DNA from: an uncultured Flavobacteriales bacterium
GTDB taxonomy: Bacteria > Bacteroidota > Bacteroidia > Flavobacteriales_D > Sanyastnellaceae
Length of the DNA: 60,723 nt
Direction: 5' to 3'
Assembly: GCA_938085105.1 (NCBI GenBank)
Contig: CALKGK010000048.1
Span: 1-60,723, forward strand
In this document: one piece after another, positions 33,884-42,081 of the stretch
Position numbering within the stretch: position 1 is the stretch's first letter
Layout of the letters: each line of letters begins with the position of its first letter
Notes under the pieces: generated by a model
What the model was told of the DNA's origin: nothing
What the model saw: the letters and a program-made list of their open reading frames with translations, nothing else
The model's database searches: none
Program-made: the position numbers and the translations under genes

Positions 33884-35044
33884 ATGAATATCATAAAAGT
33901 AATTGACGCAAAGTTGGAGAAACGCTTCTTAGATGTTCCCGCTTTGATATATAAAGAAGACGCTAACTACATCCCGCATCTCGTTCAGGATGTAAAAAAG
34001 GTCTTTAATCCTTCGGAGAACAAAATGTTTCGACACGGAAAGGCGGAACGTTGGATTTTAGAATCAGAAGGAAAAGCCATTGGAAGGATTGCCGCTTTTG
34101 TAAATCAGAAATACGCAAAGGGAATGGAGCAACCCACAGGGGGTATTGGTTTTTTTGAGTGCACCGACGATTCGAAGGCGTCCCGTTTGCTTTTTGACAC
34201 GGCTTATGAATGGCTCAAAGGTGAAGGGATGGAAGCAGTTGATGGTCCGATTAACTTTGGAGAAAAAGACCGTTTCTGGGGACTTTTAGTGGACAACTTC
34301 ACAAGCATCAACAGCTATGCTATGAATTACAACCCGCCTTATTACCAGCGCCTTTTTGAGGAGGAAGGTTTTCAAGTGTACTACGAGCAGTACATTTTTT
34401 GGCGCGACATGTATGTACCGGTTCAAGATGTTTTTGTGGAGAAAAGTGAGCGCATTGCTCGAAATCCTGATTACACCATTCGCAACATTCGCGGAAAGTC
34501 GTGGGACCAAGTGGCCAATGATTTCCGCACTGTTTATAACAACGCTTGGGGTGGACATCATGGATTCAAAGCCATGCCAGAAGCTCAGGCGAAAAAAGTG
34601 ATCCAAGCCCTCAAACCTGTTGTTGATCGCGACATCGTTATTTTTGTTGAACACAAAGGCAAGCCCATCGGCTTTTACGTGAACATTCCAGAACTCAACC
34701 AGATCTTCGATAAAGTAAAGGGTAACTTGAATTGGATCGGAAAGTTGAAATTCTTGTACCACAAATGGAGAAAGACGAGCGACATCATGGTTGGGCTGGT
34801 TTTCGGAATCGATCGGGAGTACCACGGGAAAGGCATTGAAGGCGCCATGATTAAGTGGACCGAGGAAAACGTTGTTCCCTTGAACAGGTACAAAAGCACA
34901 ACCCTCACGTGGATTGGGGATTTCAACCCCAAGATGATCAAAATTGCAGAAAATTTAGGTGCATCGAAGTACCGAACCTTATATACCTATCGCAAACTTT
35001 TTGATCCAAATAAACCTTTTAAAAGAGCACCAATTGTGGGATAA
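33884..35044 (+). CDS. GNAT-like acyltransferase family protein
   Basis: The 386-residue product looks like a conserved protein whose two halves resemble the GNAT fold: GRIAAFVNQKYAKGMEQPTGGIGFFEC in the first and IVGLVFGIDREYHGKGIEGAMI in the second. The latter resembles the acetyl-CoA pyrophosphate loop (R-x-x-G-x-G/A). The substrate is unknown. Similar proteins without known function are widespread in Bacteroidota. The start is ATG 33884; a box with one mismatch (TAATTTCG) lies about 6 nt upstream at 33870-33877. No terminator is obvious before tRNA-Lys. Confidence 0.72.
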   Translation: MNIIKVIDAKLEKRFLDVPALIYKEDANYIPHLVQDVKKVFNPSENKMFRHGKAERWILESEGKAIGRIAAFVNQKYAKGMEQPTGGIGFFECTDDSKASRLLFDTAYEWLKGEGMEAVDGPINFGEKDRFWGLLVDNFTSINSYAMNYNPPYYQRLFEEEGFQVYYEQYIFWRDMYVPVQDVFVEKSERIARNPDYTIRNIRGKSWDQVANDFRTVYNNAWGGHHGFKAMPEAQAKKVIQALKPVVDRDIVIFVEHKGKPIGFYVNIPELNQIFDKVKGNLNWIGKLKFLYHKWRKTSDIMVGLVFGIDREYHGKGIEGAMIKWTEENVVPLNRYKSTTLTWIGDFNPKMIKIAENLGASKYRTLYTYRKLFDPNKPFKRAPIVG

Positions 35045-35087
35045 TCAAGGGCTTAGAAATCAATCAAAAAAAAAGACCCGTTTTGGC

Positions 35088-35119
35088 TTGCATGATAAAT
35101 TTATTAGTCGCTATCTTTG
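35088..35119 (+). promoter_or_regulatory. Promoter for tRNA-Lys (TTG, 21 nt, TATCTTTG)
   Basis: A -33 TTG (35088-35090) and a perfect -7 TATCTTTG (35112-35119) are 21 nt apart. The promoter ends 21 nt before the mature 5' end, leaving a short precursor leader. Confidence 0.65.
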
Positions 35120-35140
35120 CACTCCCAATTTTAAGGGAAT

Positions 35141-35213
35141 GATCCTGTAGCTCAGCTGGTAGAGCATATCACTTTTAATGATAGGGTCCTGGGTTCGAGC
35201 CCCAGCGGGATCA
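35141..35213 (+). tRNA. tRNA-Lys (anticodon UUU)
   Basis: The acceptor stem GATCCTG (35141-35147) pairs with CGGGATC (35206-35212), with discriminator A 35213. The anticodon arm is TATCA-CTTTTAA-TGATA, with anticodon TTT for lysine. The T arm has GGTTCGAGCCC. CCA is not encoded. A hairpin follows at 35221-35247. Confidence 0.97.
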
Positions 35214-35220
35214 CAGATTT

Positions 35221-35247
35221 CAGGCAGTTTTTAGAACTGCCTGTTTC
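35221..35247 (+). terminator. Terminator-like hairpin after tRNA-Lys
   Basis: CAGGCAGTT (35221-35229) pairs with AACTGCCTG (35235-35243) in a perfect 9-bp stem with a 5-nt loop, followed by a short TTTCG. Confidence 0.65.
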
Positions 35248-35389
35248 GTATAACACGATCTTTACTTCATTCAGCTTAGACAGATAAGGTGCTGTTTTCA
35301 TTCAAATCTGGTGCTTATCGGTCTAACCGAGCCTCAGAATTGAATTTGACATCGTTGAATCCCTTGTCTTTTTTAAGACTGAGGTACCT

Positions 35390-35473
35390 GCCCAGGTGCT
35401 GAAATTGGTAGACAGGCATGGTTGAGGGCCATGTGTTCATTAGGACGTGCGGGTTCGAGTCCCGCTCTGGGCA
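35390..35473 (+). tRNA. tRNA-Leu (anticodon GAG)
   Basis: The acceptor stem GCCCAGG (35390-35396) pairs with TCTGGGC (35466-35472), with discriminator A 35473. The anticodon stem CATGG pairs with CCATG, with loop TTGAGGG and anticodon GAG. A long variable arm is present, as in class II tRNAs. CCA is not encoded. It is followed by a strong terminator. I did not find a clear TAnnTTTG box within 30 nt upstream. Confidence 0.97.
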
Positions 35474-35475
35474 CT

Positions 35476-35513
35476 AAAAGCCGATGGAAACAATGTTTTC
35501 ATCGGCTTTTTTT
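35476..35513 (+). terminator. Rho-independent terminator after tRNA-Leu
   Basis: AAAAGCCGATG (35476-35486) pairs with CATCGGCTTTT (35500-35510) in a perfect 11-bp stem with a T-run at the end. Confidence 0.9.
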
Positions 35514-35547
35514 ATGGCTCATTTTTTTTGAAGGTCCTGCAAAATTC

Positions 35548-35708
35548 AGCTATCCATTTAAGTCGCCAAGAATGATTTTGGATGAAACAATACTCCGCTC
35601 CCCGTCCTCATTCCCACTCTGAAAAAGCTATCCATTTACGTCGCCAAAATGCTACAATAAAGAAAAATCCCCACCGCCCTTCGCTCTCATTCTCACTCTG
35701 AAAAAGCT
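35548..35708. repeat. Imperfect tandem repeat of about 79 bp, two copies
   Basis: The unit begins AGCTATCCATTTA(A/C)GTCGCCAA at 35548 and 35626, and ends CATTC(C/T)CACTCTGAAAAAGCT at 35609-35629 and 35688-35708. The period is therefore 78-79 bp. The middle of the copies is more diverged. It lies between tRNA-Leu and the choice-of-anchor L gene, and no gene is encoded. Confidence 0.7.
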
Positions 35709-35796
35709 TGTCCCCCCTCATACTCTCATTCAATCCAAACGGTTCAGCAATGCAACCTATTAGAAAATAAGAGCGTCATCAACGCGTGAAATAACT

Positions 35797-35804
35797 TACT
35801 TTTG
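35797..35804 (+). promoter_or_regulatory. -7 element TACTTTTG for the choice-of-anchor L gene
   Basis: It is a perfect TAnnTTTG box ending 5 nt before ATG 35810. No good -33 is seen. Confidence 0.55.
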
Positions 35805-35809
35805 ATTGA

Positions 35810-38248
35810 ATGAGAATCCCCTTTACCCAGCTCCTTTTCAGCGTTCTTTTTGCTTTGTGCTTGAACACGGCTACCATTGCCCAAATTGAAGTCAATAATG
35901 CTGCTACCCCAGAGGAAGCGGTGGACATTCTTCTTGGCGACGGGGTGGATGCTTTGAATATCACTTTTTCAGGAGATCCAGAACAAATTGGCTCTTTCAA
36001 TGGAATCGCCTCTAACCTCGGACTTGATGAAGGTGTGGTGATGGGTACTGGAGATGTGGACCTCGTAAGTGGTGTGACCTTTGACCCCTATACCTTCGAG
36101 CAAATTACCGGCGTGGGTGGAAACAATGGAACAGGTAACTCTCTAGGAAATGCCAACTTCGGTGTCAATGACCCCGATCTCGATCAACTTTCCACCTTCG
36201 ATACAAATGATGCCGCTATTCTTGAATTCGATTTCGTTCCTACAGGAGACTCCGTGTCCTTCCGCTACGTATTCGCTTCCGAAGAATACAACGAGTATGT
36301 TTGCGGATCGGTGAACGATGCCTTTGGTTTTTTCCTTTCTGGCCCCGGAATTAATGGTCCGTACACCAACAATGCCATCAACCTTGCCCTCGTTCCTGGA
36401 ACGGATATCCCCGTAACTATCAACACCGTAAACAATGGCACAGTTGGAAACAATGGTTTTATCGATAACTGCACGCAAGTGAGCGCAGAATGGGATCAAA
36501 ACACCATCTATTTTGTTGACAATTCAACACAAACCACCGATGTTGAGGTCATCGAGTTTGATGGTTTTACCGTAGTGCTTCAAACCAGTGCCGAAGTCAT
36601 CTGTGGAGAAACCTATCACATTAAAATCGCCATAGCTGATGGTGGAGATACTGCTTTTGACTCTGGAGTTTTTCTTCAAAAAGACAGTTTCACCAGCCAA
36701 GGTGTGAACCTCTTCGCCAACATCTCTAGCGCCCTCAACGACTCTACCGTTTATGAAGGGTGTGGTTTGGCCGAGGTGGTTTTTCAAAGAAGTGCCGGAC
36801 TTGCCGATCAACTTGACATCAACGTGGAATATAGTGGTTCGGCGCTCTATGGTGTTGATTATTTCGACATGCCGGACATCATCACCTTGCTGCCTGGAGA
36901 AAGCACTGGAACCCTCAATTTTGAGACCATCGCCGACGGTATTAGCGAAGGACTAGAGACCGTTACTTTCAGCGTAGACGTCCAAGCTTGCAACAGCGAT
37001 TCGGCAGAGTTCACCCTATACATTGACGACACCCCGCTCGAACTTGAACTGGAAACCACAACGCCTTTTTGCCCTGGAGATGATGTAGTCCTGACGGCGA
37101 ATGTCACTGGTGGTCTGCCCGACTACGATTTCGTTTGGAGCAATGGGGCCAACACCTTAGAACAAACCATCAACCCCTTGAGTCCGGAAGCCTTCAATTT
37201 TAGTGTTGAAGACCAATGCGGCAACACCTTAAACGAAAGCATCTTGGCTCCTGTTCCAGTTCCAGAACCGCTGATTGCAAGCATCAATGAAAACCATGAA
37301 AGCGAGTGTCCAGAAGACCACAGCCTCAGCTCACTAGTGAGTGGAGGACTTGGCGACTACTCCTACCTCTGGTCCATTGACGGCTTGGAAGTGAGTCAAG
37401 CAAGCGCATTTACCTCTTTTTTCGATCAAGACAGCAACGTCAACCTAATTGTAAATGACCAATGTGGAGACGAGGATAGCGACGAAGTTGAGGTGATCAT
37501 TGGAGATTATGAACCTTTGAGCATCGATGCTGGTAGAGACACGACCCTTTGTTTTGGACAAGGAGTGAATCTTGTAGCCATTTCCGAAGGCGGAGCGAGC
37601 AATCACAGTTACTTCTGGAGCAATAACGCGAACGCAGCGCTAAATGCCGTAGCACCGCTCAATACCCGAACTTACGAGGTAACCGTAACCGACGAATGTG
37701 GTATTCAAGCCAATGATGAAGTCACGGTTACCATCTCTCACATCGAAGCTGATTTCGACATGGAGTGGAATTCTGGGAACGATTATGCCTTTGAAAATCA
37801 ATCGCAGGAGGCCGACAGCTATTTCTGGACTTTCGGAGATGGTGGTTTTAGTGAAGAAGAAAATCCTGTTCACTCCTATGCTGATATTTATGGGTATTAC
37901 GACATTGAGCTTGTTGTGAGCAATGAATTCAATTGCAGAGACAGCATTCGAAGAAGCATCGCCCCTCCACTTGACATCTATGTTCCGAATACATTCACTC
38001 CCGATTTCGACGGAGTAAACGACGTCTTCGAATACGCTTTGAACGGGGTGGAAAAGTTTGAAATGATCATCTTCAACCGCTGGGGAGAGGAAGTATGGCG
38101 AACAACTACCCCTGGCGATTTCTGGGACGGTTCACATCAAAATGGAACTCATTTTGTTCCTGACGGAAGCTACATTTGGGTGATGAAAGTAGAAGCCCTC
38201 AATTTCTTTACGGACGAGCTGACCGGCACGGTGAGCATCATTCGCTAG
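35810..38248 (+). CDS. T9SS-secreted choice-of-anchor L protein with Calx-beta-like and PKD domains
   Basis: The 812-residue product has a signal peptide (MRIPFTQLLFSVLFALCLNTATIA). The choice-of-anchor L domain (about residues 28-290) has GVVMGTGDVDLVSG, ILEFDFVPTGDSVSFRYVF, ASEEYNEYVCGSVNDAFGFFLSG and HIKIAIADGGDTAFDSGVFL. A Calx-beta-like module (VVFQRSAGLADQLDINVEYSG, ALYGVDYFDMP) and Ig-like modules follow. A PKD domain has DSYFWTFGDGGFSEEENPVHSYADIYGYYD. The tail (IYVPNTFTPDFDGVNDVF ... MIIFNRWGEE ... GTVSIIR) is a type B T9SS sorting domain. It is probably an adhesin. Its last 11 nt overlap the convergent gene. Confidence 0.92.
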   Translation: MRIPFTQLLFSVLFALCLNTATIAQIEVNNAATPEEAVDILLGDGVDALNITFSGDPEQIGSFNGIASNLGLDEGVVMGTGDVDLVSGVTFDPYTFEQITGVGGNNGTGNSLGNANFGVNDPDLDQLSTFDTNDAAILEFDFVPTGDSVSFRYVFASEEYNEYVCGSVNDAFGFFLSGPGINGPYTNNAINLALVPGTDIPVTINTVNNGTVGNNGFIDNCTQVSAEWDQNTIYFVDNSTQTTDVEVIEFDGFTVVLQTSAEVICGETYHIKIAIADGGDTAFDSGVFLQKDSFTSQGVNLFANISSALNDSTVYEGCGLAEVVFQRSAGLADQLDINVEYSGSALYGVDYFDMPDIITLLPGESTGTLNFETIADGISEGLETVTFSVDVQACNSDSAEFTLYIDDTPLELELETTTPFCPGDDVVLTANVTGGLPDYDFVWSNGANTLEQTINPLSPEAFNFSVEDQCGNTLNESILAPVPVPEPLIASINENHESECPEDHSLSSLVSGGLGDYSYLWSIDGLEVSQASAFTSFFDQDSNVNLIVNDQCGDEDSDEVEVIIGDYEPLSIDAGRDTTLCFGQGVNLVAISEGGASNHSYFWSNNANAALNAVAPLNTRTYEVTVTDECGIQANDEVTVTISHIEADFDMEWNSGNDYAFENQSQEADSYFWTFGDGGFSEEENPVHSYADIYGYYDIELVVSNEFNCRDSIRRSIAPPLDIYVPNTFTPDFDGVNDVFEYALNGVEKFEMIIFNRWGEEVWRTTTPGDFWDGSHQNGTHFVPDGSYIWVMKVEALNFFTDELTGTVSIIR

Positions 38249-39113
38249 GTTCCAAGATCGCTACCAAGTCTTCATATTTTGGTTTGTAGTCGATGATCCC
38301 TGCTTCTTTTAGCGTGAACACTACATTTTGGATCATCTTTTTGGACACTTTCGATTCTGTGCTCCATTCGGTACAGAAAAACCACTGCTCAGCATCGGCC
38401 AATTCCAGTTCATACCTGCGAGCAACCTCTTCTACTGCATCCAAACTGTTCATGAACTGATCGGCAATGAAGTAAATCGATTTCAAAATAGCATTCAAGG
38501 CCTCCGGAGCCTCGTCAATAATCTTATTGCTAGCTGCAATTTGAAAGCAAGGCCAAGGAGTGATATACTCCCCAATGCGCTTCATCTTTCCTTGATCAAC
38601 GTAGGGCTTGGTGGTGAATTTCTCCCAGTAAAACACATCCGATTCGAGTTCTTCCAAAGACGATAAAGCCCCGTCCAAGTTTTTGATCACCACAAATTGA
38701 TCGTCCTTCAACTGCTTCCCTTTTGAAAACGCATCCACCTTAGGCATCAGGTGGGAACCAGAACCGAGTCTGGAAATCGCATACCTTCGCTCAAAAATTT
38801 CACCGTAGCGTTCCAAAGAGTTTTCAACGCCGCTGTGAATCCCCCAGATTAAAGGAGTATTGATGTACGGACCAATGATTTTGCTTGGATTTCCTTTAGC
38901 AATATCGGCCACAATCCCCTCCGTAAGCAAGATGCAAACATCGATCTCATCCTCCCTCAAAGCTTTCGTCATCTGTCCTGTCCCTCCTTTAAAAGTATGC
39001 CATTCGAGATGAACACCGTGCTTTTTAAAGTGGTCGTGCTCCATTCCTAAGTGCCAAGGCAAGTTGAAATGTTCTGGAACTCCTCCAATTCGAATACGGG
39101 TGATTGAACTCAT
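38238..39113 (-). CDS. Solute-binding-protein-like fold without a signal peptide
   Basis: The 291-residue product resembles NMT1/THI5-type periplasmic binding proteins (RIGGVPEHFNLPWHLGMEHDHFKKHGV ... FKGGTGQMTKALREDEIDVCILLTEG). It has no signal peptide or lipobox and no transporter genes nearby. It might be a cytoplasmic binding or enzymatic relative, as in THI5 enzymes, but the ligand is unknown. The start is ATG 39113. A minus-strand TAAGTTTG at 39178-39171 matches the -7 consensus but lies 57 nt from the start. Confidence 0.78.
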   Translation of the reverse strand: MSSITRIRIGGVPEHFNLPWHLGMEHDHFKKHGVHLEWHTFKGGTGQMTKALREDEIDVCILLTEGIVADIAKGNPSKIIGPYINTPLIWGIHSGVENSLERYGEIFERRYAISRLGSGSHLMPKVDAFSKGKQLKDDQFVVIKNLDGALSSLEELESDVFYWEKFTTKPYVDQGKMKRIGEYITPWPCFQIAASNKIIDEAPEALNAILKSIYFIADQFMNSLDAVEEVARRYELELADAEQWFFCTEWSTESKVSKKMIQNVVFTLKEAGIIDYKPKYEDLVAILEPSE

Positions 39114-39228
39114 TGCTGTTTTTTCGGGTTGATGCGTGATTTAAACGACGAGAAACAAAATTTGATAAAACAAACTTATCCAATTTGAGGTTTCAATAAA
39201 AAGAAAGCGTCAGAAAAGCGCCAAAGCG

Positions 39229-39236
39229 TACATTTG
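39229..39236 (+). promoter_or_regulatory. -7 element TACATTTG for the DAHP synthase/chorismate mutase gene
   Basis: It is a perfect TAnnTTTG box ending 5 nt before ATG 39242. No clear -33 is seen. Confidence 0.55.
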
Positions 39237-39241
39237 TAAAC

Positions 39242-40339
39242 ATGAGTCCAAAATTCAATATCGCTCCACTCCAGGATTGGCCTATCGACACGAGCTTCCC
39301 TTTCATCATCTCTGGTCCTTGCAGTGCTGAAAGTGAAACCCAAGTTCTAGCCACAGCTCATGCCCTGAAAGCCACCGGAAAGGTGAGTCTTTTGAGAGCC
39401 GGTATTTGGAAACCGCGCACAAGGCCCAACTCTTTTGAAGGCATTGGTGCTCCCGCTTTAGAATGGTTGGCACTGGCTAAAGAAGAAACAGGACTCCCCA
39501 TCACCACCGAAGTTGCCAAAGCAGCCCACGTAGAAGCCTGTTTGAAAGCCGGAGTGGACGTTCTTTGGATCGGAGCGCGAACAACGGTGAATCCATTCAG
39601 TGTTCAGGAAATTGCTGATGCACTGAAGGGTGTTGACATTCCTGTGATTGTGAAAAACCCCATCAACCCCGATCTTCAATTGTGGATTGGTGCTTTGGAA
39701 CGCCTCCAATTGGCAGGAATTCATCAACTGATGGCCATGCACCGAGGTTTCAGCTCGTCACAAAAAAGTGTTTATCGAAACGACCCTATGTGGGAAATCC
39801 CGATCGCTTTGATGTCGCAACACCCTGAAGTCCCCATCATTTGTGACCCTAGCCACATTTCGGGTAAGCGAGAGCTCCTTTTGCCTGTTGCACAAAAAGC
39901 CTTTGATTTAGGCATGTTAGGGGTGATGATTGAATCGCATCCAAATCCGGAAATTGCCTTGAGCGACAAAGAACAGCAAGTGGTTCCGAGCCGTTTTCAA
40001 GAGATCATCGAAAGCATCCATTTTCGTCGTGCCCACAGTCAAGATATCAACCAGGAAGAAGCCTTGGCCACTCTCCGCTCCCGCATTGATGAAATCGACA
40101 AAGGAGTGATTCAGCTTTTGTCTGAACGCATGGAAGTAGCGTCGGAAATTGGAAAATTTAAGAAGAAGCACGACATCACCATCTTACAATTGGAACGTTG
40201 GATTGAAATTTTCAACACCCGTTCTGAGCAAGCAATCAGTTTAGGATTCAGCAAAGAATTCATCACCAATTATTTGGAACACCTCCACAAAGAAAGCATT
40301 CGAATGCAAACCGAAGTGATGAACTCTACCAAGGACTAG
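39242..40339 (+). CDS. Bifunctional DAHP synthase / chorismate mutase (type II)
   Basis: The first domain (residues 1-265) condenses PEP and erythrose-4-phosphate to DAHP, the entry step of the shikimate pathway. It has FIISGPCSAESETQ, LLRAGIWKPRTRPNSFEG, VIVKNPINPDLQLWIG, MAMHRGFSS and PIICDPSHISGKR. The second (about residues 270-355) is an AroQ-type chorismate mutase (ATLRSRIDEIDKGVIQLLSERMEVASEIGKFKK), which makes prephenate. The fusion is common in Bacteroidota; the mutase domain often mediates feedback regulation. The length, 365 residues, is normal. No other shikimate genes are adjacent. Confidence 0.96.
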   Translation: MSPKFNIAPLQDWPIDTSFPFIISGPCSAESETQVLATAHALKATGKVSLLRAGIWKPRTRPNSFEGIGAPALEWLALAKEETGLPITTEVAKAAHVEACLKAGVDVLWIGARTTVNPFSVQEIADALKGVDIPVIVKNPINPDLQLWIGALERLQLAGIHQLMAMHRGFSSSQKSVYRNDPMWEIPIALMSQHPEVPIICDPSHISGKRELLLPVAQKAFDLGMLGVMIESHPNPEIALSDKEQQVVPSRFQEIIESIHFRRAHSQDINQEEALATLRSRIDEIDKGVIQLLSERMEVASEIGKFKKKHDITILQLERWIEIFNTRSEQAISLGFSKEFITNYLEHLHKESIRMQTEVMNSTKD

Positions 40340-40409
40340 GCATATCCAAAGTCCGACACGTGTTGTTTTAATCTCATCCATCTCGAAGAGTAAAATCAAA
40401 CCCTTTCAC

Positions 40410-41246
40410 ATGTTTAGCAACAGGAACCTCGTCATTGCCACCAAACATCAGAAAGAGCAAGTCATCGCTCCTTTGATGGAACAAGCCTTTGGGGTGAAGT
40501 GCGTTACTCCTGTGAGTTTCGACAGCGATCTTTTTGGCTCTTTTTCCGGTGAGGTAGAGCGGAAGCTTGATCCATTATCTGCAGCCCGAGAAAAGTGCTT
40601 GGCCGCAATGAAAGCGAGCAACTGCGATTTGGGGATTGCCAGTGAAGGCTCTTTTGGTGCTCATCCCACCCTATTTTTCGTACCTGCCGATGATGAAATC
40701 TTGATCTTCATCGACCAGAAAAACAACTTGGAAATTGTCGTTCGTGAAATCAGCACTAAAACCAACTTTAAAGGCAAGGTCGTTAAAACTTACGATGAAC
40801 TTCTCGACTTTGCGAAGCGTGCTCTTTTCCCAAGTCACGCCTTGATCCTCAGAAAAAGTAAAGAAGAAAACGAAGGAATCGTTAAAGGGATAAGGAGTTC
40901 AGAGGAATTAAAACAGGCCTTTGAGTCGATTCATTCATCCCACGGAGAAGCGTTTGTGGAAACCGATATGCGAGCTATGTTTAACCCCAGTAGAATGCTC
41001 GTGATTTCAGCAGCCACCAAAAAATTGATTGAAAAGATCAATAACACCTGTCCGGCATGCGCTACACCAGGCTTTGACATTTATGAAGTACAAGCGGGTT
41101 TACCTTGTAATCATTGTGCTGCCCCTACTCGCTCTACCCTGAGTTACATCTACCAATGCAAAGCATGTTCTTTCAGCAAAGAAGAACGCCATCCGCATGG
41201 CAAGGAAAGTGAAGACTCCCAGTTTTGTGATTTCTGCAATCCTTGA
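40410..41246 (+). CDS. Zinc-ribbon-tailed protein of unknown function (DUF6671-like)
   Basis: The 278-residue product begins RNLVIATKHQKEQVIAPLMEQAFGVKC. It contains VSFDSDLFGSFSGEVERKLDPL, ARE-K and LGIASEGSFGAHPTLFFVP, patterns I associate with DUF6671. The family name is from memory and should be checked. The C-terminus has three CxxC-type clusters (CPAC, CNHC, CKAC) and a final CDFC, probably one or two zinc ribbons. There is no signal peptide. The function is unknown. It follows the aroF-type gene by 70 nt. Confidence 0.75.
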   Translation: MFSNRNLVIATKHQKEQVIAPLMEQAFGVKCVTPVSFDSDLFGSFSGEVERKLDPLSAAREKCLAAMKASNCDLGIASEGSFGAHPTLFFVPADDEILIFIDQKNNLEIVVREISTKTNFKGKVVKTYDELLDFAKRALFPSHALILRKSKEENEGIVKGIRSSEELKQAFESIHSSHGEAFVETDMRAMFNPSRMLVISAATKKLIEKINNTCPACATPGFDIYEVQAGLPCNHCAAPTRSTLSYIYQCKACSFSKEERHPHGKESEDSQFCDFCNP

Positions 41247-41458
41247 TGTGATGCGTTGGAAGAGGCAAGGGATTTACCTTGATTGATCGGGGAGAGTTCT
41301 TCGTTTTGCCAGGAAAGTAAATCCACCTTTCAGAAAATAATTGAAAAAGAATGTAACCAAATCACGAATGAATCAGTAAACCCATTCGAAGTCGCCTAGA
41401 CACCGACTTCGTAATTTAAGCAATAGGTTAAGATTTAGGTTTAGCAACTTAAAAGCAG

Positions 41459-41484
41459 GAGCTGTTCGGAACGACGAACGGCTC
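41459..41484. terminator. Hairpin between convergent genes
   Basis: GAGC-t-GTTCG (41459-41468) pairs with CGAAC-g-GCTC (41475-41484), with a 6-nt loop and one mismatched pair. It could stop the DUF6671-like gene (plus) and the DUF983 gene (minus). T-tracts are weak. Confidence 0.45.
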
Positions 41485-41495
41485 TTTGTTTTGCC

Positions 41496-41906
41496 CTATT
41501 TTTTGGCTTTGGTTTTATCGTATTTCACGAACATGTTGATCCAAATCGATCGGCTTTGTCTGTACAAAATGGGCAAGAGCAGGAGAAGCAGTACCACACC
41601 CGTGACGAGGCTCGTAGCGGGGTGAGTTAGGAAACCATATTCAATCCAACCCAGAGCATCGAAGGTAATAAGCGCTACAATTACGGCAACCCACAGCGCT
41701 ACGGTCAGGCCATAGCTCACATACGCAGCACCAAAATAGAAGCCCGGTTCTGGCTGAAAATTCTCGCCACAATGCGGACAACGCTGATTCATCTCCGTTA
41801 ACGATTTGATTTTGTAAGCATTGCGTTCTACAAAGAGATCTCCCTCATGACATTTGGGGCATTTCTCCTTGAAAATCGAATAAAATATTGAATCCTTCCA
41901 GGCCAT
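41496..41906 (-). CDS. DUF983 family protein
   Basis: DUF983 proteins are small zinc-ribbon membrane proteins of unknown function. The 136-residue product has KCPKCHEGDLF and RCPHCGENFQPEPGFYFGAAYVSYGL near the N-terminus, then two helices (about residues 65-85 and 97-115) and a basic tail. The motif (C/P)xxC..GxxxF, the PGFYFGAAYVSY sequence and the length are typical. A perfect -7 TATATTTG ends 4 nt before ATG. Confidence 0.9.
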   Translation of the reverse strand: MAWKDSIFYSIFKEKCPKCHEGDLFVERNAYKIKSLTEMNQRCPHCGENFQPEPGFYFGAAYVSYGLTVALWVAVIVALITFDALGWIEYGFLTHPATSLVTGVVLLLLLLPILYRQSRSIWINMFVKYDKTKAKK

Positions 41907-41910
41907 GGTG

Positions 41911-41918
41911 CAAATATA
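41911..41918 (-). promoter_or_regulatory. -7 element TATATTTG for the DUF983 gene
   Basis: It is a perfect minus-strand TAnnTTTG box, 4 nt before ATG 41906. Confidence 0.55.
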
Positions 41919-42081
41919 GATTTCTTCTTGTTGATGCTTATGTTACCTGAGTTACTTAAAGAGGAAGTCTCAAAAAAAAAGCCAAAATCACTATTTTGAA
42001 TCTAGATAGTGTAACAAGCACGAACTTAGGTCGTCTTCCCAATGAGTTCCGGAAACTTGATAAACTTTAATCTTGAAGAAA

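Larger units (their letters stand above)
35474..35809. other. Intergenic region between tRNA-Leu and the choice-of-anchor L gene
   Basis: The 336 bp hold the tRNA-Leu terminator, the two-copy 79-bp repeat and the promoter for the next gene. I see no coding sequence. Confidence 0.6.

Noticed and set aside
35141-35473. tRNA genes as an integration site of a mobile element
   Set aside because: No integrase and no repeated tRNA 3' end were seen nearby.
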